Assembly: GCA_002348545.1 (NCBI GenBank)
Contig: DEBM01000009.1
Location: 11,067-66,878, forward strand
Direction: 5' to 3'
DNA length: 55,812 bases
From: Balneolaceae bacterium UBA2956
GTDB lineage: Bacteria > Bacteroidota > Rhodothermia > Balneolales > Balneolaceae
Shown: piece after piece, positions 9,982-18,045 of the stretch
How the letters are laid out: each line of letters begins with the position of its first letter
Numbering within the stretch: position 1 is the stretch's first letter
Notes under the pieces: generated by a model
Told to the model about the DNA's origin: nothing
Seen by the model: only the letters and a program-made list of their open reading frames with translations
Database searches by the model: none
Position numbers and translations under genes: made by a program

Positions 9982-10641
9982 ATGAAATTTTTTATTGACA
10001 CTGCAAATTTAGAAGAAATTCAAGAAGCACATGATTTAGGAGTGTTAGACGGCGTCACAACTAATCCCAGTTTATGTGCAAAAATTGGAATCAGTGATTT
10101 TGAAGGGCACATTAAGAAAATTTGTGACATTGTTGAGGGAGATGTGTCTGCTGAGGTAGTCTCTACTACATATGAAGAGATGATTGTGGAAGGTCGAGCT
10201 ATAGCTGAAATATCCGATAATGTGGTTGTTAAAATACCATTGATTAAAGATGGAATTAAAGCGATAAAAACTTTTAGTGAGGAAGGTATTAAAACTAATT
10301 GCACCCTTTGTTTTTCTGCAACACAAGCGCTCATCGCAGCTAAAGCTGGGGCAACGTATGTATCACCATTTTTGGGGCGACTCGATGATATAAGTACCAA
10401 TGGAATGACACTTATTAAAGATATAGTACAGATTTATTTGAATTATGGGTATCCAACAGAGGTACTTGCCGCGAGTATTCGTCATCCAATGCATGTATTG
10501 GAGTGCGCAAAGGCTGGAGCCGATGTTGCTACTATGCCTTTGAATGTAATCACTGGACTGCTAACACATCCATTAACAGACTCTGGATTAGAACGGTTTT
10601 TAAAAGATTGGGATAATCTCCAAAAGAGTCTAAATAACTAA
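9982..10641 (+). CDS. tal: Transaldolase, small TalC/FSA-type
   Basis: 219 aa, the short class I aldolase form. The Schiff-base lysine is K84 in VVVKIPL. Two positions separate true transaldolases from fructose-6-phosphate aldolase in this family. E58 (VSAEVV) stands where FSA has Gln, and F130 (SPFLGR) where FSA has Tyr. Both favour transaldolase, which moves dihydroxyacetone units between sedoheptulose-7-P/glyceraldehyde-3-P and erythrose-4-P/fructose-6-P in the cytoplasmic pentose phosphate pathway. It stands alone, divergent from the efflux operon and convergent with crtI. Confidence 0.93.
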   Translation: MKFFIDTANLEEIQEAHDLGVLDGVTTNPSLCAKIGISDFEGHIKKICDIVEGDVSAEVVSTTYEEMIVEGRAIAEISDNVVVKIPLIKDGIKAIKTFSEEGIKTNCTLCFSATQALIAAKAGATYVSPFLGRLDDISTNGMTLIKDIVQIYLNYGYPTEVLAASIRHPMHVLECAKAGADVATMPLNVITGLLTHPLTDSGLERFLKDWDNLQKSLNN

Positions 10642-10665
10642 ATCGTTTCACTGGTAAATATCCAG

Positions 10666-12144
10666 TTAAGCTGCCCCAATTAGATTTTGAGCAATAATGC
10701 TTGACGACAATACACCAGGGAGACCAGCTCCTGGATGTGTGCCTGCTCCTACAAAATAGAGTTCATCGACATCCTCAGATTTATTATGGGGACGGAACCA
10801 TGCCGATTGCGTTAGTATGGGTTGTACTGAAAAAGCAGAGCCCTTATAGCTGTTGAGAACATTCTGGAAGTGGAGTGGATCAATGTAATGCTCCGCTACC
10901 AAATGCTTGGATAAATCAGGCAAGTAGTTTTCTTCCAAGAAATCCATAATTGCTTTTTTGTACGTAGGTGCAAAAGTTTCCCAGTCTGTACCGCTGTCTA
11001 AGTGTGGTACGGGTGAGAGTACATAAAACCCTTCATGACCTTCAGGGGCAATGCTTGAATCGGTCAGAGTTGGCATATGTAAATAAAGAGAAAAGTCTTC
11101 TGCCACTTTTTTATTATCGAAAATATCGTCTAATAATGCTTTATAACGAGGGCCTAGTATGATATTGTGGTGAGCTAGCCCTTGATCTCGATATTGCCTA
11201 TCGGTACCAAAGTAGATGACAAAAAGGGACATGCTATATTTGGTACGTGCAATTTTTTGATCAGAATATTTTTTGCGATATGTGGGCTTTATCATATTCT
11301 TATACGTGAAAGCTACATCGGCATTAGAGACTATTGTGTCGGCTTCCATTATCTCTCCATTCCCAAGTTGCACACCTGTTGCTTTACCGTTTGCAATGAG
11401 AATTTCATCGACTTCGGTTTCTAAGTGGATTTTACCCCCTTGTTCTGTGATCAGTTGTTCAAATGCATTTACTATAGCTCCAGTGCCACCTAACGCATAA
11501 TGAACCCCCCACTCCCGTTCGAGATAGTGAATCATAGCATAAATAGAAGTGGTGTCAAAGGGATTACCGCCCACTAGTAATGGGTGAAAGGAAAAGCATT
11601 GTCTTAAAAAATCGTTTTTGATGAATTGGGAAACATACTTGTATACATTTTTATGCGATTGTAGGCGAATAAGGTCTGGCGCTACTTTTAACATATCGCT
11701 TACCTTTAAAAATGGCTTGTCCGCTAATTCAGTGAATCCTTTATCAAAAATAGGTTTTGTAGTCGCTAAGAAGTCCTCGTATCCTTGCTTGTCTTCGGGA
11801 CTCCATTTGTCAATTTCTTTTAGAGTGAATTCATGATCATTGTTATAATCAAAACTTTTACCAGTATGATCAAAAATTCTGTAAAACGGATTACAGGGAA
11901 CAAATTCAACATAGTCTTCCCTTTTTTTCCCCGCTGCTGTCCAAATGTCGTCAAATAAAAATGGCGCAGTTATAACGGTAGGTCCTCCGTCAAACTTAAA
12001 GCCATTTTGTTCATAAACATAGGCTCTTCCTCCTAATTTGTCTCTCTTTTCAATGATGCTTACGTCATGACCAGCTGATAACAAACGAGATGCAGCGCCT
12101 AAACCACCGAACCCGCTCCCGATGACAATTATTTTTTTTTTCAT
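10666..12144 (-). CDS. crtI: Phytoene desaturase family protein (CrtI-like)
   Basis: 492 aa FAD-dependent amine-oxidase fold. The N-terminus carries the dinucleotide-binding motif VIGSGFGGLGAASRL, followed by an acidic end to the second strand (IEKRDKLGGRAY). The C-terminus has the CrtI signature FVGAGTHPGAGLPGVL. CrtI enzymes desaturate phytoene to neurosporene or lycopene at the membrane surface. Related enzymes (CrtD, CrtN) share this architecture and cannot be excluded. No phytoene synthase or cyclase gene lies beside it, so the rest of the carotenoid pathway must be elsewhere. It is transcribed toward tal with only 24 nt between the stops. Confidence 0.88.
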   Translation of the reverse strand: MKKKIIVIGSGFGGLGAASRLLSAGHDVSIIEKRDKLGGRAYVYEQNGFKFDGGPTVITAPFLFDDIWTAAGKKREDYVEFVPCNPFYRIFDHTGKSFDYNNDHEFTLKEIDKWSPEDKQGYEDFLATTKPIFDKGFTELADKPFLKVSDMLKVAPDLIRLQSHKNVYKYVSQFIKNDFLRQCFSFHPLLVGGNPFDTTSIYAMIHYLEREWGVHYALGGTGAIVNAFEQLITEQGGKIHLETEVDEILIANGKATGVQLGNGEIMEADTIVSNADVAFTYKNMIKPTYRKKYSDQKIARTKYSMSLFVIYFGTDRQYRDQGLAHHNIILGPRYKALLDDIFDNKKVAEDFSLYLHMPTLTDSSIAPEGHEGFYVLSPVPHLDSGTDWETFAPTYKKAIMDFLEENYLPDLSKHLVAEHYIDPLHFQNVLNSYKGSAFSVQPILTQSAWFRPHNKSEDVDELYFVGAGTHPGAGLPGVLSSSIIAQNLIGAA

Positions 12145-12206
12145 AGTAAAATTTTTCTAATACTGACTAATTAACTTAAAGTCTTAGGAAATCAATCCCA
12201 CAAAAA

Positions 12207-13121
12207 CTATTTATTAATTTGCTTAATAAATCCTTCATGACCTAGTCCTTTAAGACGCTTCATAGCTTCAATCGCAATGACTGGATTTTCGAAATCACCA
12301 AAGTATACTCGATAATAAGTCACTCCGTTGACTTGGACTTCAGCAACATAGCTGCTACGAATTCTAGATGACTTTTGTTCTGCAGCATCCCTATTGTCAT
12401 ATGAACCTAATTGAACTGTATAGTGAGGTTTGGTTGGATACACGTTACCCGTTCCATCATCAAGTATAAATATTTTAACTGGTGCTGTACCAGGACCTAT
12501 CATATCGATAGCCTCCGCGCCTGCTCTAGATAAATCGATCACTCTGTCTTTAGCATAGGGTCCTCGATCGTTTATGCGTAACTGTATTCGTTTTCCATTG
12601 TTCTGATTTTCAACGATCACCTGTGTATTAAATGGGAGAGTTTTGTGTGCTGCCGTCATCTCATTCATATTATATATCTCCCCATTTGCTGTATTGCGCC
12701 CCTGGAAATCAGGCCCATACCAACTTGCTATACCTGTTTGGATGAAGGCTACCCCAGAGGGTAGGTTCTGGGTGATTACTTGTTGGTTTTTATAATCATT
12801 CGTTTCGCTAATTGTTGAGTTGTTCGTTTGTATTGATTCTTTGATCGTGGGAGCGGTTTGCTGTTTCCCCGTTGTTTCTTCTTCTATTTTAAAAACAGAT
12901 GCCCCAAGATTACCTTTTTCAGATTGGGTTGATGATGCTCTGTTTGGGAAAGTTTTTGATTGGGTGTCTTTAATTTGAGTACTTTTTCTGATAATACCAC
13001 AATTAGTAAGGGTAAGGATTAAAAGAATGGTACCGATATGTGGAATGTATCTACTAAAGAAGGAAGAAATGGGCATAGTCACTAAATGTGGAAATCGTTG
13101 AGTTAAATGGATAGATAGCAT
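12207..13121 (-). CDS. rlpA: RlpA-like septal ring lytic transglycosylase with SPOR domain (lipoprotein)
   Basis: 304 aa from the first Met. Met16 (base 13076) is an attractive alternative start because it places the hydrophobic signal and lipobox (LTNC) at the usual distance. The double-psi beta-barrel core is clear: GIASWYGPDFQGRNTANGE, AAHKTLPF and RINDRGPY, with the catalytic-type Asp in NDRGPY. A low-complexity Ser/Thr/Gln linker precedes it and a C-terminal SPOR domain (YTVQLGSYDNRDAAEQ, VYFGDF) follows. RlpA proteins cleave or bind denuded peptidoglycan at division septa; the SPOR domain does the targeting. Monocistronic in appearance. Confidence 0.92.
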   Translation of the reverse strand: MLSIHLTQRFPHLVTMPISSFFSRYIPHIGTILLILTLTNCGIIRKSTQIKDTQSKTFPNRASSTQSEKGNLGASVFKIEEETTGKQQTAPTIKESIQTNNSTISETNDYKNQQVITQNLPSGVAFIQTGIASWYGPDFQGRNTANGEIYNMNEMTAAHKTLPFNTQVIVENQNNGKRIQLRINDRGPYAKDRVIDLSRAGAEAIDMIGPGTAPVKIFILDDGTGNVYPTKPHYTVQLGSYDNRDAAEQKSSRIRSSYVAEVQVNGVTYYRVYFGDFENPVIAIEAMKRLKGLGHEGFIKQINK

Positions 13122-13330
13122 GAGAGTCGAAGATGGGATTTTAATCCACGATCAACGCTGCATGACAGCATTAGTCTAGTTTTGAACTGATTCTACAATG
13201 CAGTTGTCCAGTATCGAGTAGGAATGTACCACTGTTTTACTAAAATCTGCAATACTATCAATTTTAAGCTCATATATTGCAGTAATTTGTTCATTATAGC
13301 AAACCTATTAACCATAAAAGTAGATGAATA

Positions 13331-13912
13331 ATGCTTAGCTATATACTCATTGCAATCAATATAGGTGTTTTTCTGTGGTCACAGAAATATCCAGTCATTA
13401 TGGAGAAAGGTATGCATATGCCTTATAGAACAGTCCGAAAGGGAGCCTGGTATGAATTAATGAGCTCAGGTTTTTTACATGGTGGTTGGTCTCACCTCCT
13501 TTTTAACATGATCACTTTATTATTTTTTGGGCCTGTATTGGAGCGAAGTATTGGGTCTGAGCACTTTTTTATTCTTTATATGAGCGGTCTTGTCGCTTCC
13601 TCAATACCTTCCCTGATTAAGCATAAGGAAAATCCTAATTACGCAACCATTGGAGCATCTGGTGCTGTTGAAAGTGTATTATTTGCCTTCATAGTTTTGT
13701 TTCCATTCACACCATTACAACTCGTATTCATTCCAATAGGTATACCTGCGTTTATTTTTGGAGGATTATTTGTGGTATATAGTGTCTGGGCTGGTAAACG
13801 TGAGGGTAGAATAAACCATGAAGCTCATGTAGCAGGTGCTATTTGGGGTGTACTTTATATGTTATTATTCGTGCCTAACACTCTTGATCATATAAAGACT
13901 ATATGGTTCTAG
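13331..13912 (+). CDS. Rhomboid-family intramembrane serine protease
   Basis: 193 aa with about six hydrophobic segments, the minimal rhomboid core. The catalytic serine is S110 in the GASGA motif and the partner is H166 in HEAHVAGAIWG. The conserved HLLFNM of loop 1/TM2 is at about 55-60. The family cleaves TM substrates within the inner membrane; the substrate here is unknown. It sits between rlpA (divergent) and serC (convergent) and has no operon partner. Confidence 0.93.
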   Translation: MLSYILIAINIGVFLWSQKYPVIMEKGMHMPYRTVRKGAWYELMSSGFLHGGWSHLLFNMITLLFFGPVLERSIGSEHFFILYMSGLVASSIPSLIKHKENPNYATIGASGAVESVLFAFIVLFPFTPLQLVFIPIGIPAFIFGGLFVVYSVWAGKREGRINHEAHVAGAIWGVLYMLLFVPNTLDHIKTIWF

Positions 13913-13936
13913 CTAAATGTAATAAGTATTTTTTAT

Positions 13937-15016
13937 CTAGCCATTATGCGCTTTAAAATCAGCCATAAAAGACACCAAAGCCTGAACACTTTCCATAGGA
14001 CAAGCGTTATAAATACTCGCGCGAATACCGCCTACACTCCGATGTCCTTTCAGCGCATCTAGGCGAGCAGAGCTAGCTTCTTTGAGGAACTTTTTTTCCA
14101 ATTCTTGAGATAATAAGCGAAAGGTAACATTCATCAAAGATCGGGACGAATGATCTGCTGTCCCAGTATAAAAATCGTCTTGGTCTATAGCCGTATAGAG
14201 TAGCTTTGCTTTTTCTGCATTAAATTGCTCAAAATATGATATGCCACCTTTCTTTTGTAGCCATTCTAATACAAGCTTTACCATATACACAGGAAATACC
14301 GGCGGTGTATTAAATAACTTTTCAGCATGCGTACGATAATCCATTATGGTGGGAATATCGAATTTATTTATACTATCTAATATATCTTTACGAACAATCA
14401 CAACAGTAACCCCGGCAGGGCCTAAATTTTTTTGAGCCCCTGCATATATGATACCATAACGGGCGATATCAATAGGTTTAGATAAAAAATCTGAAGAGGC
14501 ATCGCATACCAGCGGTACTCCATTAGTCTCCGGTTCAGAGGCGAATTGTGTTCCAAAAATTGTGTTATTAGAAGTGAAATGTACATACCTCGCTTGCTCA
14601 TTTAGCTTTAATTCTTCTTGTGTGGGAATGTGCGTAAAATTTCTATCTTTCCCATTATATGCCTCATATATTTCTCCAAAGGCCTTGGCTTCTTTTATGG
14701 CTTTAGTAGACCAAGCACCTGTATTGATGTAGTCTGCAGTTTGTCCTGAAGTTAGTAGATTCATCGGCGCCATTAAGAACTGAGAACTTGCCCCACCTTG
14801 TAAAAAAAGTATTTCGAAATTATCACCCAAATCTAAGATAGAGGTAAGTAATGAAATTGATTCTTCATGAACTTGAGTATAGTCAACGCCACGATGACTT
14901 TTCTCCATAATGGATGTTCCGGTACCCTCATAGTCTACTAAGTCATCTTGTGCTTTTTGGAGTACTTCTAAAGGTAAAATGGCAGGTCCTGCACTAAAAT
15001 TATGTACGCGATTCAT
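13937..15016 (-). CDS. serC: Phosphoserine aminotransferase
   Basis: 359 aa, the usual length for this class V PLP enzyme. NFSAGPAILP at the N-terminus and GGASSQF (about 74-80) are SerC hallmarks. The PLP lysine is K196 in YAGAQKNLGPAG. The C-terminus has the substrate-binding GHRSVGGIRASIYNA motif. The enzyme converts 3-phosphohydroxypyruvate and glutamate to phosphoserine and 2-oxoglutarate in serine biosynthesis. serA and serB are not in the window. Confidence 0.97.
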   Translation of the reverse strand: MNRVHNFSAGPAILPLEVLQKAQDDLVDYEGTGTSIMEKSHRGVDYTQVHEESISLLTSILDLGDNFEILFLQGGASSQFLMAPMNLLTSGQTADYINTGAWSTKAIKEAKAFGEIYEAYNGKDRNFTHIPTQEELKLNEQARYVHFTSNNTIFGTQFASEPETNGVPLVCDASSDFLSKPIDIARYGIIYAGAQKNLGPAGVTVVIVRKDILDSINKFDIPTIMDYRTHAEKLFNTPPVFPVYMVKLVLEWLQKKGGISYFEQFNAEKAKLLYTAIDQDDFYTGTADHSSRSLMNVTFRLLSQELEKKFLKEASSARLDALKGHRSVGGIRASIYNACPMESVQALVSFMADFKAHNG

Positions 15017-15355
15017 AATGTGGATGGTTGAGTGATGATAGGATTTAAGTAATGATTTTTAGAGAATCAAATAAATTGAAGTGATTTTAGGGTGAGTAAA
15101 TTTATTTAAACTGATAAAATTTTCAGCACATATTTGCGATCCAATTTGTCCAAAAAAACTGCTCACTTGCGTCTTCTTTTTTTAGAACGCTATCTAGTAA
15201 ATTAGGTTTTTAAAAATAGGGAAGTTCTAGCTTATATTGAATCTAATTTGATAAGAAAGGCAGGGAAATTTGAACTAGATAAAGCCCGTTTTTTAACTGC
15301 TTAAATACTTATTATCTACATATTACAACTATTATTAAATTTTTGCTAAAGACCT
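15017..15355. other. Divergent intergenic region, no gene seen
   Basis: This 339-nt gap between serC and the DUF1844 gene should hold both promoters. It is AT-rich. No RNA gene, convincing terminator or complete ORF was recognised. One 34-codon open stretch on the plus strand (ending near 15304) has no ATG start and no recognisable motif. Confidence 0.6.
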
Positions 15356-15688
15356 ATGGACGAATCAAAGAGTTTAAACGAAGATCAGCAGAAACAACTC
15401 CTCTTTATGATGCTAGTTCAACAGCATCAACAAATTGGAATGATGGGTTTAGGAAAAATTAAAAATCCTGCCACTGACCAAATTGACAGGGATTTAGGGT
15501 CTGCTAAGTATGCAATTGACACTCTTAATGTGTTAGCTGAATATACAAAGGGAAACCTGCCCGCTGAATTGAAAACCTATTTAGATCAAAGTTTGATCAA
15601 TCTCCGACTAAATTATGCGGATGAAGTTAAGAAAGAGGATTCTATTTCGGGGAAATCGAGTAAGGAAAAATCACAGGGAGAAACATAA
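15356..15688 (+). CDS. DUF1844 family protein
   Basis: 110 aa, soluble and mostly helical. The DUF1844 pattern is visible: a hydrophobic start (LLFMMLVQQHQQIGMMGLGK), then D-x-D-L-x-x-A-K-x-x-I-D-x-L (about 45-57) and EYTKGNLP (about 62-69). The tail is lysine/serine-rich and probably disordered. The function of the family is unknown. It is followed after only 4 nt by the NUDIX gene, which suggests co-translation. Confidence 0.85.
   Translation: MDESKSLNEDQQKQLLFMMLVQQHQQIGMMGLGKIKNPATDQIDRDLGSAKYAIDTLNVLAEYTKGNLPAELKTYLDQSLINLRLNYADEVKKEDSISGKSSKEKSQGET
15675..15680 (+). promoter_or_regulatory. Shine-Dalgarno site for the NUDIX gene
   Basis: AGGGAG inside the last codons of the DUF1844 gene, 12 nt before a TTG codon at 15693. 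It supports TTG 15693 as the real start of the next gene over the ATG at 15615, which would overlap by 74 nt with an uncharacteristic basic N-terminus. Confidence 0.6.
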
Positions 15689-15692
15689 TCTT

Positions 15693-16274
15693 TTGAAGCA
15701 AAAAAAGATTAATGCTGCAGGTGGTGTAGTATTCCGTTATAAAAGTTTTGAGATTGATTCTTTTAGTATCAGCTATGCTAACCATGACGTTATTCCGCCT
15801 TCTATAGATGCAACAGTGTCTCATCCTTATTGTTCTACAAAACAATCCCTAGAAGTACTGTTAATACTTCGTAATGGGTTATGGGATATTCCTAAAGGGA
15901 AGGTTGAAAAAAATGAACAGGTTACTTATGCTGCTCGCCGAGAAGTGCAAGAGGAGGTGGGTCTCGAAGACCCTATGATTACGCACTTTATTTGTACAAC
16001 CAATCATGAATATGAACAAAAAAATAAAAGATACCAAAAGACAACCTATTGGTATGGAATGATCGATGCCAAAGAGTATAGAGTAATAAACGAAATCAAT
16101 AAGGAAAAGAAGACTAAGCCAATAGACTCAATGAAGTTTCGATTTATACCACAGGTGGAAGAGGGAATTACAGACGTACGCTGGGTTGAAATAACGAAAG
16201 CACAAAAGTGGGTTGCATTCGACAACCTGCGAGATGTACTGAGTCAATTTACCGAACAGATTACCGGACTCTAG
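15693..16274 (+). CDS. NUDIX hydrolase
   Basis: 193 aa from TTG 15693. This start was preferred because it lies 4 nt after the previous stop, has an SD-like AGGGAG upstream and opens directly with the fold's first strand (KINAAGGVVFRY). The NUDIX box is intact: GKVEKNEQVTYAARREVQEE-VG, with the Mg-binding REVQEE. An insertion of about 35 residues lies between the first strand and the LEVLLILRNG strand. The box and the adjacent WDIPKGK resemble Ap4A/diphosphoinositol-type NUDIX enzymes, but the substrate cannot be read from sequence. Confidence 0.88.
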   Translation: MKQKKINAAGGVVFRYKSFEIDSFSISYANHDVIPPSIDATVSHPYCSTKQSLEVLLILRNGLWDIPKGKVEKNEQVTYAARREVQEEVGLEDPMITHFICTTNHEYEQKNKRYQKTTYWYGMIDAKEYRVINEINKEKKTKPIDSMKFRFIPQVEEGITDVRWVEITKAQKWVAFDNLRDVLSQFTEQITGL

Positions 16275-16397
16275 ACAGAATTGAACTCATTTTAAATATT
16301 CTAAGGTGGTATTAATTTGATGAAATAATAAAAACCAACTAGTTGTTAATTTGTATGTTTATTGTTGTTTCGACTTCGATTTATGTCAGTCAGAGAT

Positions 16398-17057
16398 TTA
16401 ATTCTGTAGCCGAAATACAATAGGCAAACTATACTGAACGCGAACCGGTCTACCCCTCTGCATACCTGGTGTGAATCGAGCGCTTTTTACAGCTTTTAAT
16501 GCTTCTTCGTCACAACCACCACCGATACCACGAATAACACGCGGGTTTTCAACTCTGCCTTGTTCGTTTACAATAAACTGAACAGTGACTCGGCCTTCAA
16601 TGCCTGCACGTCGCGCCATTTCAGGATAAGATACCTTGCGTTGCAGTGCACCCAAACCACCACGGAGCTGTGGCATTTGTTCTACAACCACAAAGAAATC
16701 GTCTTCTGGTTCATCGTTTCTAGGCGGTGGTGGTGGAGGTAACTCAAACATGTCTCCTAAATCGAGTTCAGTATCTAAATCTAGGATTTCGTCTTCAATA
16801 ATCTCATCATTTGGTACTTCTACAGGTACTGGTGGTCTTGGCGGCGGCGGCGGAGTTTCAATTTGCTTTGTTTGGATGACCTCTTCCATCACGACTTCTT
16901 CCTGTTCTTCTACTGGGGGAGGTGATGGCGGCTCGCTGTATAAATTAATACGTACCAATCCAATAAATGATAATAAAGCTACAATTAAACCTAACTGCAG
17001 ATACACATTGTAACTACGTCTTAAGTCAGCTTTTGCTTGTTTTCTGTCAGTGATCAT
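16398..17057 (-). CDS. Energy transducer TonB
   Basis: 219 aa. One N-terminal TM helix (about 19-38) is followed by a periplasmic linker rich in Pro and acidic residues, with several PPPPP runs (about 44-115). The C-terminal TonB domain contains YPEMARRAGIEGRVTVQF and the end ARFTPGMQRGRPVRVQYSLP. TonB passes proton-motive energy from ExbB/ExbD to TonB-dependent outer-membrane receptors. ExbB/D are not nearby. The protein fits a Bacteroidota-like TonB in length and linker style. Confidence 0.95.
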   Translation of the reverse strand: MITDRKQAKADLRRSYNVYLQLGLIVALLSFIGLVRINLYSEPPSPPPVEEQEEVVMEEVIQTKQIETPPPPPRPPVPVEVPNDEIIEDEILDLDTELDLGDMFELPPPPPPRNDEPEDDFFVVVEQMPQLRGGLGALQRKVSYPEMARRAGIEGRVTVQFIVNEQGRVENPRVIRGIGGGCDEEALKAVKSARFTPGMQRGRPVRVQYSLPIVFRLQN

Positions 17058-17122
17058 GATGAATACATAGTTTGTATTATTACAAACTTTTAATTAACCA
17101 AAATTTTTCGAGCCTCGCAACA

Positions 17123-17542
17123 TTAATATTCACTTTTTATACGTTCACTTTGGTCTTTAACACTTAGAAGTAGTAGATAGATTAAAATTCCTAAAAAAGT
17201 GCCTAAGGCATCAAAAATAATATCTATCCATTCAGGATTTCGGTTGGTTGGTAGAATTCCTTGTAGTATTTCAATAGCAATTCCAAAAAGTAAAGGGACT
17301 ATTATGAGTATAGCTAAAGATACTCGCTTTGGTTGAAATGCCCGCCAAGTAATTCCAGTGGCTAAAGTCCAAGCCATAAATGCACCCACATGCATTACTT
17401 TGTCATAGTTAAAAACCTGATACTCCGGTAAATCAGAGTTGGGCATAAGTGTACCGAACAGGATAAGTAAGGTAGTTAGTATGTAAGAACCCCCAATGAG
17501 TAGCCTGAATCGTTGGATCAAAACGATAAAATCTATTTTCAT
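17123..17542 (-). CDS. VanZ-like family membrane protein
   Basis: 139 aa with four TM segments. The VanZ pattern is present: NYDKVMHVGAFMAWTL (about 45-60), then E-I-L-Q-G in the third helix and R-N-P-E-W-I-D-x-x-x-D-x-L-G-T-x-x-G near the fourth. The molecular role of single-domain VanZ-like proteins is not established. It reads in the same direction as tonB with a 65-nt gap. Confidence 0.85.
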   Translation of the reverse strand: MKIDFIVLIQRFRLLIGGSYILTTLLILFGTLMPNSDLPEYQVFNYDKVMHVGAFMAWTLATGITWRAFQPKRVSLAILIIVPLLFGIAIEILQGILPTNRNPEWIDIIFDALGTFLGILIYLLLLSVKDQSERIKSEY

Positions 17543-17677
17543 TTCATAAATATTAATTGCTCGTTCTATTCTCTAAAGCAAAATAAATACCATCTAATTT
17601 TATCTTTATGCTAAGTAGTAAGCATTTGCGTTGTTTTTACTCATTTTTTCACTCAATCAGCTGGGCTTAGATGAGTT

Positions 17678-17940
17678 TTAATCTTTGGAATTTCTTGGGC
17701 TTGCTCCTAATTTTATAAACAGGCTTTCACTAAAGCCATATCTACTATTGATATTTCGAGCAACTACATGCGTATCGCCCTTATTTATACCCTTTCCGGG
17801 TAAAATGATACCCTTTTAGTTTAAAAATTCATATTTTTTTTTCAATAAGTAGCGTTTGAACCGGCTATTTCCATTAGAGATTCACCAAGAATCCCAAAAC
17901 TCCTAATGGGAACTTGTTCTAAGTCCCGCAATTCTTTCAT
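17678..17940 (-). pseudogene. Decayed N-terminal fragment of a YjeF/NnrE-type NAD(P)H-hydrate epimerase
   Basis: On the minus strand, ATG 17940 opens a short frame that reads MKELRDLEQ, then FGILGESLMEIAG, the typical start of a YjeF N-domain (family form: FG-x-x-G-x-x-LME-x-AG), and stops after 32 codons. A shifted frame then reads ILPGKGINKGDTHVVARN, matching the family's nucleotide-binding GxGNNGGDGxVVAR block, and closes at 17678. The two halves are in different frames with stops between, and no kinase domain follows, so this is a remnant. An intact copy would repair hydrated NAD(P)H. The call rests on motif order alone, with no alignment. Confidence 0.6.
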
Positions 17941-18045
17941 TCTATATATAAACCAAAGAGGTGTAACTGACGGTGCCAATTATGCCTTGATAATGTGTTC
18001 ATCGTTATGAGTTAGACGAGTTTTAGGTCAAAAAGGAAGAAGCTA

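Noticed and set aside
10650..10666. Short ACTGG/CCAGT hairpin between tal and crtI
   Set aside because: Only 5 bp with no T run and overlapping the crtI stop; too weak for a terminator call.
15200..15304. 34-codon open stretch on the plus strand upstream of the DUF1844 gene
   Set aside because: No ATG, no recognisable motif, and ends 52 nt before the real gene; probably chance.
15615..15692. Upstream ATG start for the NUDIX gene, adding 26 basic residues
   Set aside because: It overlaps the DUF1844 gene, the added segment is unlike a NUDIX N-terminus, and TTG 15693 has an SD and sits just past the stop.
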